NCBI GenBank assembly: GCA_940747215.1
Contig: CALNWS010000004.1
Location: 31,754-95,753 of the forward strand
Source of the DNA: an uncultured Paraburkholderia sp.
GTDB lineage: Bacteria; Pseudomonadota; Gammaproteobacteria; Burkholderiales; Burkholderiaceae
Direction: 5' to 3'
Length of the DNA: 64,000 nt
Below, piece after piece: positions 39,701 through 48,479 of the stretch (position 1 is the stretch's first letter; every line of letters starts with the position of its first letter). The notes under the pieces were generated by a model. It did not search any database and was not told where the DNA came from. It was given only the letters and a program-made list of their open reading frames with translations. The position numbers were made by a program, and so were the translations under genes.

Positions 39701-40134
39701 CATTCCGGGCGATACGTCAGGTAGTGGTCGAGCACCGTGGCCACGCGGCGCGCGAGTTCGTAACGCATGGATGCGTCGGCGGCGTCAAGATACGTACGCA
39801 GACGCGGCGAGGCGTTCCACGGCAAGCTCTGGTCCGACTCGCCCAGCAACCGGTAGCAATGCCAGACGAGCCGGTCGGGCGAGAACGGCGAATGCCTCGG
39901 CACTTCGATCACGCCGCCGATCTGCGCCCAAAGCCACTGTGCGAGATACCCAAAAATGACATTCGCGCAGATGCCCTGACGCGTGGCGATATCCAGTTCC
40001 AGCCGCCGCCTCACCGCCGCGCTAGGCACGATCACGGGCTGTGCCGACCACGGGTCGGACGGAGCCTGCACGAGATCGTCGAGCAGCGCGCCGACTAGCG
40101 TTTCATAGCGGTTCGAGTAGAAGAGCTGGAGCAT
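36736..40134 (-). CDS. recC: Exodeoxyribonuclease V gamma subunit (RecC)
   Basis: RecC splits the duplex and scans for Chi in the RecBCD enzyme. ~1132 residues from the ATG at 40132-40134 (MLQLFYSNRYETLVGALLDD, the typical start). The frame stays open to 40359, and an ATG 11 codons upstream is a possible alternative. Recognisable segments are FGYLAQWLWAQIGGVIEVPR, VFTLPTMPPLHVALLRALSR, GLPYRVVCLIGMDDGVLPSL and DDERNLFLDLLLAARDQLFI, all typical of the inactive helicase folds of RecC. First gene of the recCBD operon. Its promoter should lie in 40135-40435, between it and the divergent FUSC gene. Confidence 0.95.
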   Translation of the reverse strand: MLQLFYSNRYETLVGALLDDLVQAPSDPWSAQPVIVPSAAVRRRLELDIATRQGICANVIFGYLAQWLWAQIGGVIEVPRHSPFSPDRLVWHCYRLLGESDQSLPWNASPRLRTYLDAADASMRYELARRVATVLDHYLTYRPEWLLQWQKGGSIFAGASADETGPRLVGASATAREDEHWQAALWRAVLAEVAGDAQTPAAALPPAYRFLNEIGTLDLDAVANAGWPESVSVFTLPTMPPLHVALLRALSRWVDVRLYVMNPCREFWFDVVSEGRVQALDAAGQLDHQEVGHPLLAEWGRQTQAQLHMLHELTENAASSETGEFNGNPEPSWLAAVQNGILDLQPESEAEEFPVKRGIEVHVCHSLSRQLEVLHDRLLGWFDEFDDLQPSDVLVACSDLAAAGPLIDAVFGTAPAGDTCRIPYRITGLPSSQANPVARLLLDWLALPERTVGAPDLIEWLRVDAVAARYEIDAGLLEAAQEWLAAAGARRGLAPSEPAGEHVPVARHTFADALTRLYLGYAMPDGGEPVDAWLPVEGADGSGAELLGRLSRFVDDIENFATLCAEERTPEQWTQLLLETLGECFDTGVDFADSLAAVRDAIDKMGDAMQAGTESVMLPAAVVRVALTEALDDPARGGVPWGSVTFSSLTSLRGLPYRVVCLIGMDDGVLPSLARADEFDLMAAFGKAGDRQRRDDERNLFLDLLLAARDQLFIAYTGRSIRDNAPLPPAALVDELLDHLVQVSASEEASSAEVEAARQAFIVDHPLQAFASDYFSSSPELFTYDADRAELATLLAAQHHPAAAPFFDKPLPPEENSSVAFDEFTRFWRHPARALLRDRLGIVLSDAQGELLDTEPFELDYSGRDALAERLLPVLLDSSMENDTTGDASAALMFERVRRVAAASPELPGGATGAVWRSRELGALRQLAEGVRREVAAGVELLPFVLDIEPRWPEGADIAGALFGVHDDALRKAAQTPLQLHGTLNLLTETGQVIFRYAKPTARDYLSAWLAHLVYCAVRPDGPRRTVWHGSGESFELAPVAAPLDELAPLAALFRAGRMLPLRFFPKSAWAKVSESESAAQGVWINDRVRGESDDPALRIALRGTPLTLDEPFGSLASIVFKSLTQHVRGAS

Positions 40135-40435
40135 AAATCCGGAAAAAGCACGTGGCGCGCGCGACATGCGCGAGCCACGACTGACCTCGAGGACAACGGT
40201 TACGCGATAGCATAACAAACTCGTTTCCAAGGCAAAACCTAGCCGAACGGACGAGGTCAGATCAGACACAAACTCAGTTAGACTCGACGGCAGTTCGAGG
40301 TCTGCTGACGGGCCACATGAGCTCGTGTATGGGTCACACGCGAATCGCGCGCGGATCACACGCAGGTCATGTACGGGCTTACCCGAGCGCTCCTTTCAAC
40401 CGCGGTTTTCTCTGTGAACGGATTCTAGGCAATCG

Positions 40436-43090
40436 ATGCGCCATTCGGTTGAAATAAAAAAATTCCTGTATAGCCAGTACTTTTATGGCGGCCTGCGCAT
40501 CGCTGTCGGCGTATCGTTACCGGCCATCCTGTGTCTGATCGTGTTCCACAACCGCGAGCTCGGTTTTACGATCGCGACCGGCGCGCTCGGCGCGTGCGTG
40601 GTGGATATGCCGGGGCCGCTCAAGTACAAGCACAACGAGATGCTGGCGTGCACGGTGATCGGCTTTCTGTCGGCACTCGCCACTGGTCTCGCCACGGTGA
40701 ACGTGGTTGCGCTGTGGTGTACGGTCGTGCCGCTCACGTTCCTGCTCTCGCTCATCGTCGTGTACGGCAACCGCTGGCCGCAGATCAGCTTCGCCACGCT
40801 GTTCATGATGATCGTGACGCTGGAGGAGCACTTCACGCCCATGCAGGCGCTCGTCAACGCGTCGTGGATTCTGCTGGGCGGTCTCTGGTACACGTACTGG
40901 TCCACTTTCGTGAGCCGCTGGATGATGCATCGCATCGTACAGCAGGCGCTCGCCGAAAGCGTGTTCGCATGCGCCGACTATCTGCTCGCGCGCGCTGCCT
41001 TCTACGATCTCGACAACGATCTGGACGAGTGCTATCGCAATCTGGTGGACAAGCAGATCGCCGCCGTGGACCGCCAGGAGGCCGCACGCGACATCGTGCT
41101 GCGCAGTCTGCCACGCCTGAAAAAAGGCATGCTCGAACCGCGCCGCGCGATGCTGTTCAACCTGTTCATCAATACGGTGGATCTGCACGAACTTTTCGTA
41201 GGCACGCATACGGACTATCCGCTCGTGCGCACCACGTTCGGCGGCTCCGATCTGCTCGTGTTCTATCGTGACCTGATCCGCAAATCGGCGGCCGATCTCG
41301 AAGAGATCGGGCTCGCGGTGCTGCAGAATCAGGTGCCACGCTCGCGCGTCAACGTGAAGGCCGAGTTGCGCGCAATCGAGTTCGAAATCGAGGTGATGCG
41401 AAAGCAGGATCTGCCCGCGAAGAATCCCGAGGCGTACTCGGCGATTTCCTCGACGTTCCGGCGCATCTGGAGCGCCACGCGGCTCATCGATAAGATGCGC
41501 AAGAGCCTGTCGAGCGACGCGCGCATCACCGAAACCGAGTTGCGTCTGGATCAGGCGCTTTCGCGTTTCGTGTCGAGCCGCCGCGTGCCGTTCGGGCAGA
41601 TCTTCTCGAACCTCACGATGGCCTCGCCAAGCTTCCGGCATGCGCTACGCGTCACGATCGCGGTTGCCGTGGGTTTCTGGCTCGGACGTCTTCTGCCACT
41701 CACCAACGCCTACTGGATCGTGATGACCACCGTCATCATCCTGAAGCCCGGCTATTCGCTCACCAAGCAGCGCAACGGACAGCGGATCGTCGGCACGCTG
41801 ATCGGCTGCGCGGCGAGCATCGCGCTCATGCTCTTGGTGAAGGAATCGCACATTCTGCTGGTGGTGATGTTCGCGTCGATGGTGATGAGCTACAGCCTGC
41901 TGCTCTTCAACTACACGGCGAGCGTGGTGTTCACGTCCTCCTACGTGCTGCTTATGTTCCATCTGCTCGCGCCGGGCAGCATGCGGATCATCGGCGAGCG
42001 CGCGATCGACACTGTCGTCGGATGCGCGATCGCCATCGCCGCGAGTCATCTGTTCCCGTACTGGGAGTACCGTCTGATGGGCAAGCTCGTCACCAACATG
42101 ATCAACGCCACGCGGCAATATCTGGAGGCGAGCTGGTGGTGGAGCGGCAAGCCGGCGGCGGTCGCTGCGACCGTAACCGAAGCGGGCGCGTTCGCGCCGG
42201 CGGCGGCGATGACGGATCCGGCGATCGATTTCGCGAAACCGTCATTCGCGGGTGGCGGTGCACGTGGTGGCAGCGGCAATGGAGCAGCGGCGGCTGCAAC
42301 GGCCGCAGTGGGTGCTGTCGGCGCTGCGAGTGCAAGCGGCGCGGCGGCAAATGCTCTGAGTGCAAAAGCCGCTTCGCAGACGGCTGACGCGAATGCTTCA
42401 AATACGTCGAATACTTCGACTGCCTCGAACACTTCGAACACTTCGAACACTTCGAACAGATCGTCGGCCAATTCGACAGCCGCAACCGCTGCACTCGCTA
42501 CAGCAATGCTTCCCGAAAACACGAGCGCCACAGCCGGCACGACGACAGTGAGCAATGCGACAGCGAGACAAACCGCCGGCGCGGCGGCGACCGCGCTCGA
42601 TCGCGACTATCGCTACCGTCTCGCGCGCAAGAACGTTCACGTCGCGTTCGCGAATCTGGGTCAGGCTTTTCAGCGGATGATGCTCGAGCCGAAATCCGCG
42701 CAGAAGTTCGTGCCGGAGCTGAACGGACTGCTCGTGCGCAGCCATGGGCTCGCGTCGCAGATCACGGCCGCCGCGCCGTTGCTGCGCACGTCCGCACAAC
42801 AACAGGCCGATGGTGTGTCCCTGCAGCCTTTGCAGCGTGCGCTCAGCCTCGTGCGCGACAATCTGACGGAAGCCGAAGCCGGCACCGCGCCGCCCGGCGA
42901 TCAGGGCGAGCAGATCAAGCTGCTCGGCCGCGAGCTGGATTCGATGGTGGTGGAGTCTGAGAAATCGCCGGACTATTCGGCGGACGCCGTGCACGACATG
43001 AAACTGCTCGCGCATCAGTGCAAGCAGATGTTGGCGGCGTCGGCGCTGATTCGCAAAGATGCGAGCGTAATTCGCTTGCCGGATGCCTGA
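40436..43090 (+). CDS. FUSC-family inner-membrane protein (YccS-like) with a low-complexity insert
   Basis: 884 residues, intact. Two sets of transmembrane helices: ~20-140 (LRIAVGVSLPAILCLIVFHN onwards) and ~400-540 (ALRVTIAVAVGFWLGRLLPL, then NAYWIVMTTVIILKPGYSLT, the FUSC signature). A cytoplasmic helical region lies between and after them. Proteins of this family relate to aromatic-acid exporters (AaeB) and fusaric-acid resistance, but most YccS-like members have no known substrate. Between residues ~570 and ~720 is an Ala/Gly/Ser/Thr/Asn-rich insert with SNT repeats coded by 9-bp tandem units. Divergent from recC. The start has a weak Shine-Dalgarno. Confidence 0.9.
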   Translation: MRHSVEIKKFLYSQYFYGGLRIAVGVSLPAILCLIVFHNRELGFTIATGALGACVVDMPGPLKYKHNEMLACTVIGFLSALATGLATVNVVALWCTVVPLTFLLSLIVVYGNRWPQISFATLFMMIVTLEEHFTPMQALVNASWILLGGLWYTYWSTFVSRWMMHRIVQQALAESVFACADYLLARAAFYDLDNDLDECYRNLVDKQIAAVDRQEAARDIVLRSLPRLKKGMLEPRRAMLFNLFINTVDLHELFVGTHTDYPLVRTTFGGSDLLVFYRDLIRKSAADLEEIGLAVLQNQVPRSRVNVKAELRAIEFEIEVMRKQDLPAKNPEAYSAISSTFRRIWSATRLIDKMRKSLSSDARITETELRLDQALSRFVSSRRVPFGQIFSNLTMASPSFRHALRVTIAVAVGFWLGRLLPLTNAYWIVMTTVIILKPGYSLTKQRNGQRIVGTLIGCAASIALMLLVKESHILLVVMFASMVMSYSLLLFNYTASVVFTSSYVLLMFHLLAPGSMRIIGERAIDTVVGCAIAIAASHLFPYWEYRLMGKLVTNMINATRQYLEASWWWSGKPAAVAATVTEAGAFAPAAAMTDPAIDFAKPSFAGGGARGGSGNGAAAAATAAVGAVGAASASGAAANALSAKAASQTADANASNTSNTSTASNTSNTSNTSNRSSANSTAATAALATAMLPENTSATAGTTTVSNATARQTAGAAATALDRDYRYRLARKNVHVAFANLGQAFQRMMLEPKSAQKFVPELNGLLVRSHGLASQITAAAPLLRTSAQQQADGVSLQPLQRALSLVRDNLTEAEAGTAPPGDQGEQIKLLGRELDSMVVESEKSPDYSADAVHDMKLLAHQCKQMLAASALIRKDASVIRLPDA
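42425..42459. repeat. 9-bp tandem repeats inside the FUSC gene
   Basis: TCGAACACT repeats at 42425, 42434 and 42443, followed by a partial unit, and encodes Ser-Asn-Thr repeats. Looser copies precede it from ~42407. Being in frame, unit changes would vary the linker length without breaking the protein. Confidence 0.9.
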
Positions 43091-43218
43091 TGCAACGGTC
43101 GAGTCGGATGTGAAGTCCGACGCGAGCGTTGCGCCCTCTTCGACTGCGTGACGATGCGCGGACAGGAAACGGCCGCGCTTGCCTGCAATGAGCCTTTCCG
43201 GCCTAACGCCGTGAAAAC

Positions 43219-43433
43219 TTACTGTGCCGCGCCGCTCGCGGGTTTGGCGGCGGTGGCCGCCGCTGCGGCATCAGAGGAAATGGAGGGCGCCGGCGCGTTC
43301 TGACTGTCGTAAGTCGCGCTTTTCCTTGATCGCGCTATAGAACAGCGTGGCAATCAATCACGAGCAGCACCGCCACCACGATAAACACGGCAATGCTAAA
43401 AGTCGGGTTCTTCCTGCGCGGCAGTTTGTTTAT
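43219..43433 (-). pseudogene. Remnant of a small single-pass membrane protein
   Basis: The minus strand reads NKLPRRKNPTFSIAVF, then VVAVLLVI, a basic N-terminus before one transmembrane helix. After a ~4-bp insertion near 43347 it continues in another frame as ATLFYSAIKEKRDLRQSE and, after one more shift, as APSISSDAAAAATAAKPASG to a stop at 43219-43221. The codon before Asn is ATA, where ATG would be expected. The rejoined product would be ~70 residues. I know no function. It sits in the otherwise empty 43091-43628 gap. Confidence 0.6.
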
Positions 43434-43628
43434 GGGGCGGGCTCGGTTCGCGAGTCAGTCGCGGATGGTGTCGGAGAAAGCGGCATTCTACGCCCACCCA
43501 CCTTGCACACGGCTTGCATATGGCACGTAGCCGTGTGCGTCAAATGGGTACTCGCGCTCATTCGCATCTTCACTCACGTTGATGAGCAAATGATGAGCAA
43601 ACGCCGGCACCCGCCATCCCACTTCACG

Positions 43629-44113
43629 TTACGACGTCACCACCGATGGCCGCACCGGCAGAGCCGTCGAATACTTGATCTGCTCCATCGCGAAACTCGA
43701 ACTCACGTCGTAAAGCGGCACGGCGGCGATCAGCAGTTTGTAGACGCGGTCGTAATCGTCGATATCTGACACCACGACGCGCAGCAGGTAATCCGTCTCG
43801 CCGCTCATCCGGTACACCTCGACCACTTCCGGAATGTCCTGCACCGCGCGCGTAAAGGTCTGCGCCTAGGCTTCCGTGTGCTGGTTGGTGCGCACCGCCA
43901 CGAACACCGTAGTCCTGTCCTGACACCGAGATTGCGCGCATCGCACAGCGCAACCTGCGCGCGGATCACGCCCGTCTCCTTCAGCCGCTGCAGCCGCTTC
44001 CAACAAGGCGTTTGCGACAGATTCACGCGCTGCGCGAGCTCGGCGATCGGCACGGTCGCGTCTTCCTAAAGTAACTCCAGCAGCTTGCGGTCGATGATAT
44101 CCATTCCCATCAT
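43629..44113 (-). pseudogene. Lrp/AsnC-family regulator with nonsense codons and a frameshift
   Basis: Starts MGMDIIDRKLLELL, then TAG (complement at 44066-44068, where CAG is expected), then EDATVPIAELAQRVNLSQTP and KRLQRLKETGVIRAQVAL, a typical AsnC helix-turn-helix. After ARNLGV the frame shifts (TTVFVAVRTNQHTEA). A second TAG at 43866-43868 stands where Trp is expected. The ligand-binding RAM domain follows (DIPEVVEVYRMSGETDYLLR, then AMEQIKYSTALPVRPSVVTS). It is divergent from, and abuts, a broken cysteine-dioxygenase-family gene that it presumably controlled. Confidence 0.9.
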
Positions 44114-44736
44114 GACACCCCCCTTCTTCATTCGGCATCTCCGAGCGGCATCTTCCACGCCCAGAAACAATCTTCGGCGCAATCGCCAGCCCTTCTGCAA
44201 CTGTGCAACGCACTCGACGCCATGTTCGACGCCTGCGCAGAATTCGCCGAGCCCTCGCACTCCACTTTTTTGCGCGCAGCATGCGCGTGGCACTCGCCGA
44301 AGCGGCCGCGTGTCCAGACCTGCTCACAGCCGAACAACGGCAAGGATCTGTGGACAACTATCGCCGTCATCTCCTTGTCTCCGATCCGCTCGGACGTTAT
44401 GCCGTCGCCGCGCTCGTGTGGTTGCCGCAGCAGGCGAGTCCAGTTCACGCGCATCACACGTGGTGCGGCTATGCAGTACTGGAGGGGGCGTTCACGGAAA
44501 CGATCTTCGAATGGAACGTTGCGCAGCATTGCGCAAGCGCGACGAGAATGCAGCTGCGCGAGCGTGGCGCAGTGTCGTTCTTGCGCGGCGGACGCGGCGG
44601 GATTCACCGGCTGGGAAATTGCGGCGACGCGCCGGCCCTGTCGCTTCATATCTACGGCGTGGCGGGAGCGCAGATGTCCACGCATGTGAACGACATCGTT
44701 CGCGAAGCAACTGCGCCTGTGTCGATGCCTGCCTGA
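44112..44736 (+). pseudogene. Cysteine-dioxygenase-family cupin, frameshifted at the N-terminus
   Basis: The C-terminal ~150 residues are open and carry the cupin signature SPVHAHHTWCGYAVLEGAF with the iron-binding His residues, then the C-terminal His in LSLHIYGV. The N-terminal part (LLQLCNALDAMFDACAEFAE) lies in a different frame, and the join near 44280 is shifted. A further mismatch precedes it. Enzymes of this family oxidise cysteine or related thiols to sulfinates. The start is approximate. It is divergent from the Lrp remnant, the usual layout for an Lrp-type regulator and its target. Confidence 0.8.
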
Positions 44737-44790
44737 GGCGTTCCAGTCGAGTCGTTCGCCGCGTCAAGGTAAACATCCGCGCGAAACAAA

Positions 44791-44815
44791 AAGGCCGCCG
44801 CAAACGCGGCGGCCT
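44791..44815 (-). terminator. Terminator of the mscS-type gene
   Basis: A perfect 10-bp GC stem (AGGCCGCCGC at 44792-44801, complement at 44806-44815) with a 4-nt loop is followed on the minus strand by a T-run (A-run at 44788-44792). It lies 35 bp after the channel gene's stop. Confidence 0.85.
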
Positions 44816-44849
44816 CATTAAAGCCCTTCCTGCTTCAGCCTTCCCTGCT

Positions 44850-46820
44850 TCAACTCTTCCCGCGCGCTTCACCTGCCGTAGGAATCTGCGGTGGAATCGG
44901 CGCTGTCTGACCGGTCGGCGGCGGTGCCGGTCGCGGTTCGTGCGACACGTCACGCGCCATCGCCACCTTTCCATGTCCGCCTCGCAACGCTGCCGGCTCG
45001 GCATGCGCGTGCGTACCGTGGCTAGCGTGAGCGACAGCATGAGCATGTTCGTGCGCACGCTCGTGCGACGCCGACGCCTCGTCGTCGTTCAAAGGCTGAC
45101 CTTCGCTATCGTTCGACGACGTGTACACGCGCATCTGCGGCACCGGAATCTCGATGCCCGCCTCGTCCATCTTGCGCTTGAGTCGCAGATTGAACGCGTG
45201 CGCGACGCTCCACTGCTGCAACGGCCGCGCCTTGATCTGCCCTTTCACCACCATCCAGTTCGGATCGAAACGGTCGAGTCCCCACAATTCGATCGACCCG
45301 AGCCTCTCGCGATGGTAACGGAAATCGGCCATCAGGTCGGTACCCACTTCGCGGATGAGTTGCGTGATTTCGTCAACATCGGTCGAGAACGCCATGCGCA
45401 CTTCGAACACGGCGTACGCAAAGTCGCGCGACAGGTTCTTAACGATCTTGATCTGCGAAAATGGAATGGCGTGAATCGCGCCCTGCCCGTCACGCAGACG
45501 CACCGTGCGGATCGACAGATGCTCGAATGTGCCCGCGTGACCGCCGTCCACGTCGATCCAGTCGCCCACCAAAATCGTGTCCTCGATGATGATGAAGAGG
45601 CCGGTAATCAGGTCGGTCACGAGCGACTGCGCGCCGAAACCGATCACGAGGCCAATCACGCCCGCGCCGGCCAGCAACGGCGTGACGTTGATGCCGAGAT
45701 TGGCCGCGGTGACGATGCCCGCGATCGTCATGATCGTGACGAGCAGCACATTGCGCACGAGCGGCAGCATCGTGCGCATGCTCGGCGAACGCGTCTTGTT
45801 GCGCGTGCCGCCCGGATTGAGCGCCTCCGTGATCGCCGTGTCGACCAGAATCCACAGCAGCCACGCGATGAAACACGTCGCGACGATTGCCGTTGCGGCA
45901 TGTGCGACGCCGCGCGCCGCCACGTTTTCCTTGACCACGGCCGCGAGCGACACGCCCCACAAACGCACGGCAAGTTCGAAGAAAAACAGCCAGATGAAAA
46001 GCGTGAGCAGCGTGCCGCAGAACCGCAGCAGACGCGTCAGATACGGCGAGCGGTGACGCGCGCGGGCGCGTCACGCGCAGCACGATGGCCGACAACAGGA
46101 AAAACGCCAGCACTAGCAGCAGCGCGGCGACGAAGGCGATGATCCACGGTCCGACGCGGCACAGCGCAAAGATCAGCAGCTCGCGGGTCGTCGGATTCGG
46201 GTTCAGGCCCATCACGATGCCGAACCGACGGTATATCCGGTGCTGCAGGTAAATCAGCGCGCCGGCGCAGGCGCCCCAGCCCGCCAGCATCGCGACCATC
46301 GAAAGCAGGATGCGGCCGAGGCTTTCGTGCCCTTGGCCCGAGATGATCGTGAAGAGTTCGTTGCCGGCCGTGTTGAAGCGTCCGCCCCAGTACTTCACCG
46401 GCGTGCGCCCTTCGTGCACGTCGGTTTCGAACGACGCGATGCCCGAGGCAATCGCGCCGAGCAAACCGGGACTCGGCTGCGCGGGCGCGGCCGGCGCGAC
46501 GTTGCGCGACACGTCGCGCAGTTTCTTGAGCTGGGCGACGAGCGCGCTGCGCTGCCGGTCGTTGTCGAGCGTAGAAATCACGCTATCGAGCGAGCGCGCC
46601 ATTTCTGCCTGTCTTGCGGGCGACGGCGCGGACGCTGCGTCCGCCGCCGGCGACGCTCGCGTCGTCGGCGCGCTGTTGATCAGGTTCTGCAGCGCCGGAA
46701 TGACGGGCGTACTGGCGCCGCCGGCGGCGTGCGCCTCGAGCGGTGCCCAGCCGACGCACAGCACCAGAGCGAGGCCGAGCACGGCCAGTCACGCGTTGAG
46801 CCAACGAGTGATGCCAAGGC
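44850..46820 (-). pseudogene. MscS-family mechanosensitive channel with DUF3772-type N-terminus, frameshifted
   Basis: The C-terminal ~370 residues are open: several TM helices, the pore-lining VTPLLAGAGVIGLVIGFGAQ, DLITGLFIIIEDTILVGDWI, the MscS beta domain, and a His-rich tail. The N-terminal part (periplasmic, LKKLRDVSRNVAPAAPAQPS, then TM helices ending FLLSAIVLRVTRPRA) is in another frame. The shift falls in or next to a perfect palindrome GTGACGCGC-N4-GCGCGTCAC at 46053-46074. An upstream TGA at 46789-46791 (ITRWLNA-*-LAVLGLAL) replaces a probable Trp codon. The true start was not located; the end given is approximate. One product containing the pore domain could still be translated. 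Confidence 0.85.
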
Positions 46821-47118
46821 GCGTGAGAGCGCGATTTCTCGCCTGAGCGGAATAAAAATGAGAAACGGCGTGGGTCGCCGGCTACCCGCCGTAGGACGGC
46901 GCAGCCTCGGACTCACGCCGCGATGGGCATGACTGCATGGCAATCCGTAGAAAAACGGGAGTCGCCAGTGTAGTCCCTGTTTTACCGGCTGCAACCTAAA
47001 CCGCGTAACCGATTGTTAGGACGTATGCCCGGGTGCGGGTCCGCAACAGGGGCGTTCCGGCGTGATTCCTTTGCCGGTAAGCCCCAGCGAGGGACGGAAC
47101 CCTCTATTGTTAGTTAAT

Positions 47119-47143
47119 GTGTAACTACGTTGACTACATATAT
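47119..47143. promoter_or_regulatory. AT-rich dyad, second copy (3' side of the Rrf2 gene)
   Basis: Read on the minus strand, this 25-bp stretch starts ATATATGTA and ends TTACAC. It matches the site at 47730-47754 at 18 of 25 positions, with the same TGTA-N10-TTACA spacing. Candidate Rrf2 operator. Confidence 0.5.
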
Positions 47144-47252
47144 CGAGGAAAAAAGAGGAGCGCTTGCCCCCGCCTGTTTCTCGTTCATCGTGTAACGCGC
47201 GTACCAGCGCGTACCATAGTGGCCGATACGCGCCACGGCCTCCTTGCCTTGT

Positions 47253-47708
47253 TTAACCGTGCGAGCGCCGTCTGCGTTCCCGCGCCCGTTCGGCACGCAC
47301 CACGTCGGCCGTGGCATCCGCGAGCGTGCGCCCTGCGAGCGACGCCTCCATCGCCTGCTGTGCCTCGTCGACGATGCCGCGCAAAACGACCTGAATATTG
47401 CGCCCCACCATGCAGGCCGGGTTCGGCTCCTCGCGATGCAACGCGAATAACTGGGCGTCGTCCACCGCGCGGTACACGTCGAGCAGCGTGATCTGCTCCG
47501 GTGGCCGCGCAAGCAGCGCGCCGCCACCCGCCCCGAGTTGCGACGTGGTGAGCCCCGCTTCGGCGAGCATGGTGAGCAGACGCCGGATCAGGACGGGATT
47601 CGTGTTCACGCTGCCCGCGATCATCTCCGACGAAAGCGGCGCGCCTTCCTGCAACAACAGCAACGCGAGCACATGCACCGCAAATGCAAACCGGCTACTC
47701 GTATTCAA
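47253..47708 (-). CDS. Rrf2-family transcriptional regulator
   Basis: Winged-helix Rrf2 regulator of ~151 residues: SRFAFAVHVLALLLLQEGAP, SSEMIAGSVNTNPVLIRRLL (recognition helix region), LTTSQLGAGGGALLARPPEQ and ITLLDVYRAVDDAQLFALHR. It has only one cysteine (NPACMVGRN), so no Fe-S cluster of the IscR/NsrR kind; it resembles the YwnA subgroup. No ATG fits; TTG at 47706-47708 before Asn-Thr-Ser is the likely start, possibly mutated from ATG. The frame has no break. Two similar dyads flank the gene (47119-47143 and 47730-47754), so autoregulation is plausible. Confidence 0.75.
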   Translation of the reverse strand: MNTSSRFAFAVHVLALLLLQEGAPLSSEMIAGSVNTNPVLIRRLLTMLAEAGLTTSQLGAGGGALLARPPEQITLLDVYRAVDDAQLFALHREEPNPACMVGRNIQVVLRGIVDEAQQAMEASLAGRTLADATADVVRAERARERRRRSHG

Positions 47709-47729
47709 AGCGAACCTGCCCGGCGACGA

Positions 47730-47754
47730 ATATATGTAACTATCATAATTACAT
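47730..47754. promoter_or_regulatory. Candidate Rrf2 operator upstream of the regulator
   Basis: ATATATGTAACT-N7-AATTACAT contains the dyad ATGTAA (47734-47739) / TTACAT (47749-47754) with a 9-bp spacer, 22 bp before the presumed TTG start of the Rrf2 gene. A related inverted copy is at 47119-47143. Confidence 0.55.
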
Positions 47755-47802
47755 TCATCCAAGCTGTCAAACGCGTGACGCCGCGATGGAAAGCTGCGTC
47801 CG

Positions 47803-48277
47803 TCATTTGTCCATCTGCTTCTGCGTGTCGCTGGATTCGCCTGACGACGAAGCCGACGCATTGGCCGACGACGCCGAATTCTGCGCCGACCATGTCTGCA
47901 GATGTCTGCAGGCTTGCGGCCCGCGGTTTCGAGTCCCCTGCCCCGTAAGCGATGCGGCCTTGCCGAGCTGCGCGTTGGCCGCGCTCTGCAGATTGGCCTG
48001 CGCGCTCGACGCAAGCGCGAACGGATCGATATTGATGGTCTGCCGACGAAGCCGAATCGAGATTCTGCGGCGCAGCGGACTTGGTCGCGTCGACCTGCTG
48101 GCCGACATAGCTCGCGGCCTGGTCGAGCTTCTGGCTCGCAACCTGCGCCACGTCGTTCAACTTGCCGGCAACCTGGCCGGCCGTCGCGTCGTTTTTCTGA
48201 CAGGCGGTGAGCCCGCCGAACACGACTAGGGCGACTGCCGCGCGGCGCAGCAACGGGTTGGAAATGGATGCAATCAT
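47803..48277 (-). pseudogene. Small lipoprotein, frameshifted
   Basis: Starts MIASISNPLLRRAAVALVVF with lipobox LTAC (Cys ~26), then QKNDATAGQVAGKLNDVAQV to QQVDATKSAAPQNLDSAS. Near 48050 it shifts to the frame reading INIDPFALASSAQANLQSAA, then QLGKAASLTGQ, a further disturbed stretch with a near-duplicated TGTCTGCAG (47890-47910), and the end SGESSDTQKQMDK at 47803. Short Ala/Gln-rich outer-membrane lipoprotein of unknown role. Confidence 0.7.
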
Positions 48278-48479
48278 GATGAAGTGTGGGCCACCCGAAG
48301 CGGCCATCACGTGCGAAAACGCGCCAATCAATGATACGCCGTTGGACGCCGTCCTCGCTGCTGAAACCGCCGTAGCCCCCGGATTCGCCCGGTTAGCCGT
48401 ACTGTCAAACGCCGTGGAGTAGACTGCCGGAGCGGCAGTTGGCGTTCGATGTGTTCCGTTGATCAATAGGAGGCATACG

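Noticed and set aside
33035..40098. Several 480-835-codon plus-strand frames opposite recD, recB and recC
   Set aside because: They mirror the recCBD genes, lack domains and overlap one another.
42130..42600. Frameshift in the FUSC gene suggested by the odd composition
   Set aside because: The frame is continuous through the repeat, and the helices after it match the expected C-terminus, so it is an in-frame insert.
46053..46074. Programmed ribosomal frameshift in the mscS gene
   Set aside because: No slippery heptamer is evident, and an additional upstream nonsense codon points to simple decay.
44203..46142. Long plus-strand frame spanning the cysteine-dioxygenase and mscS regions
   Set aside because: It is a composite of a wrong frame of the dioxygenase and an antisense shadow of the channel gene.
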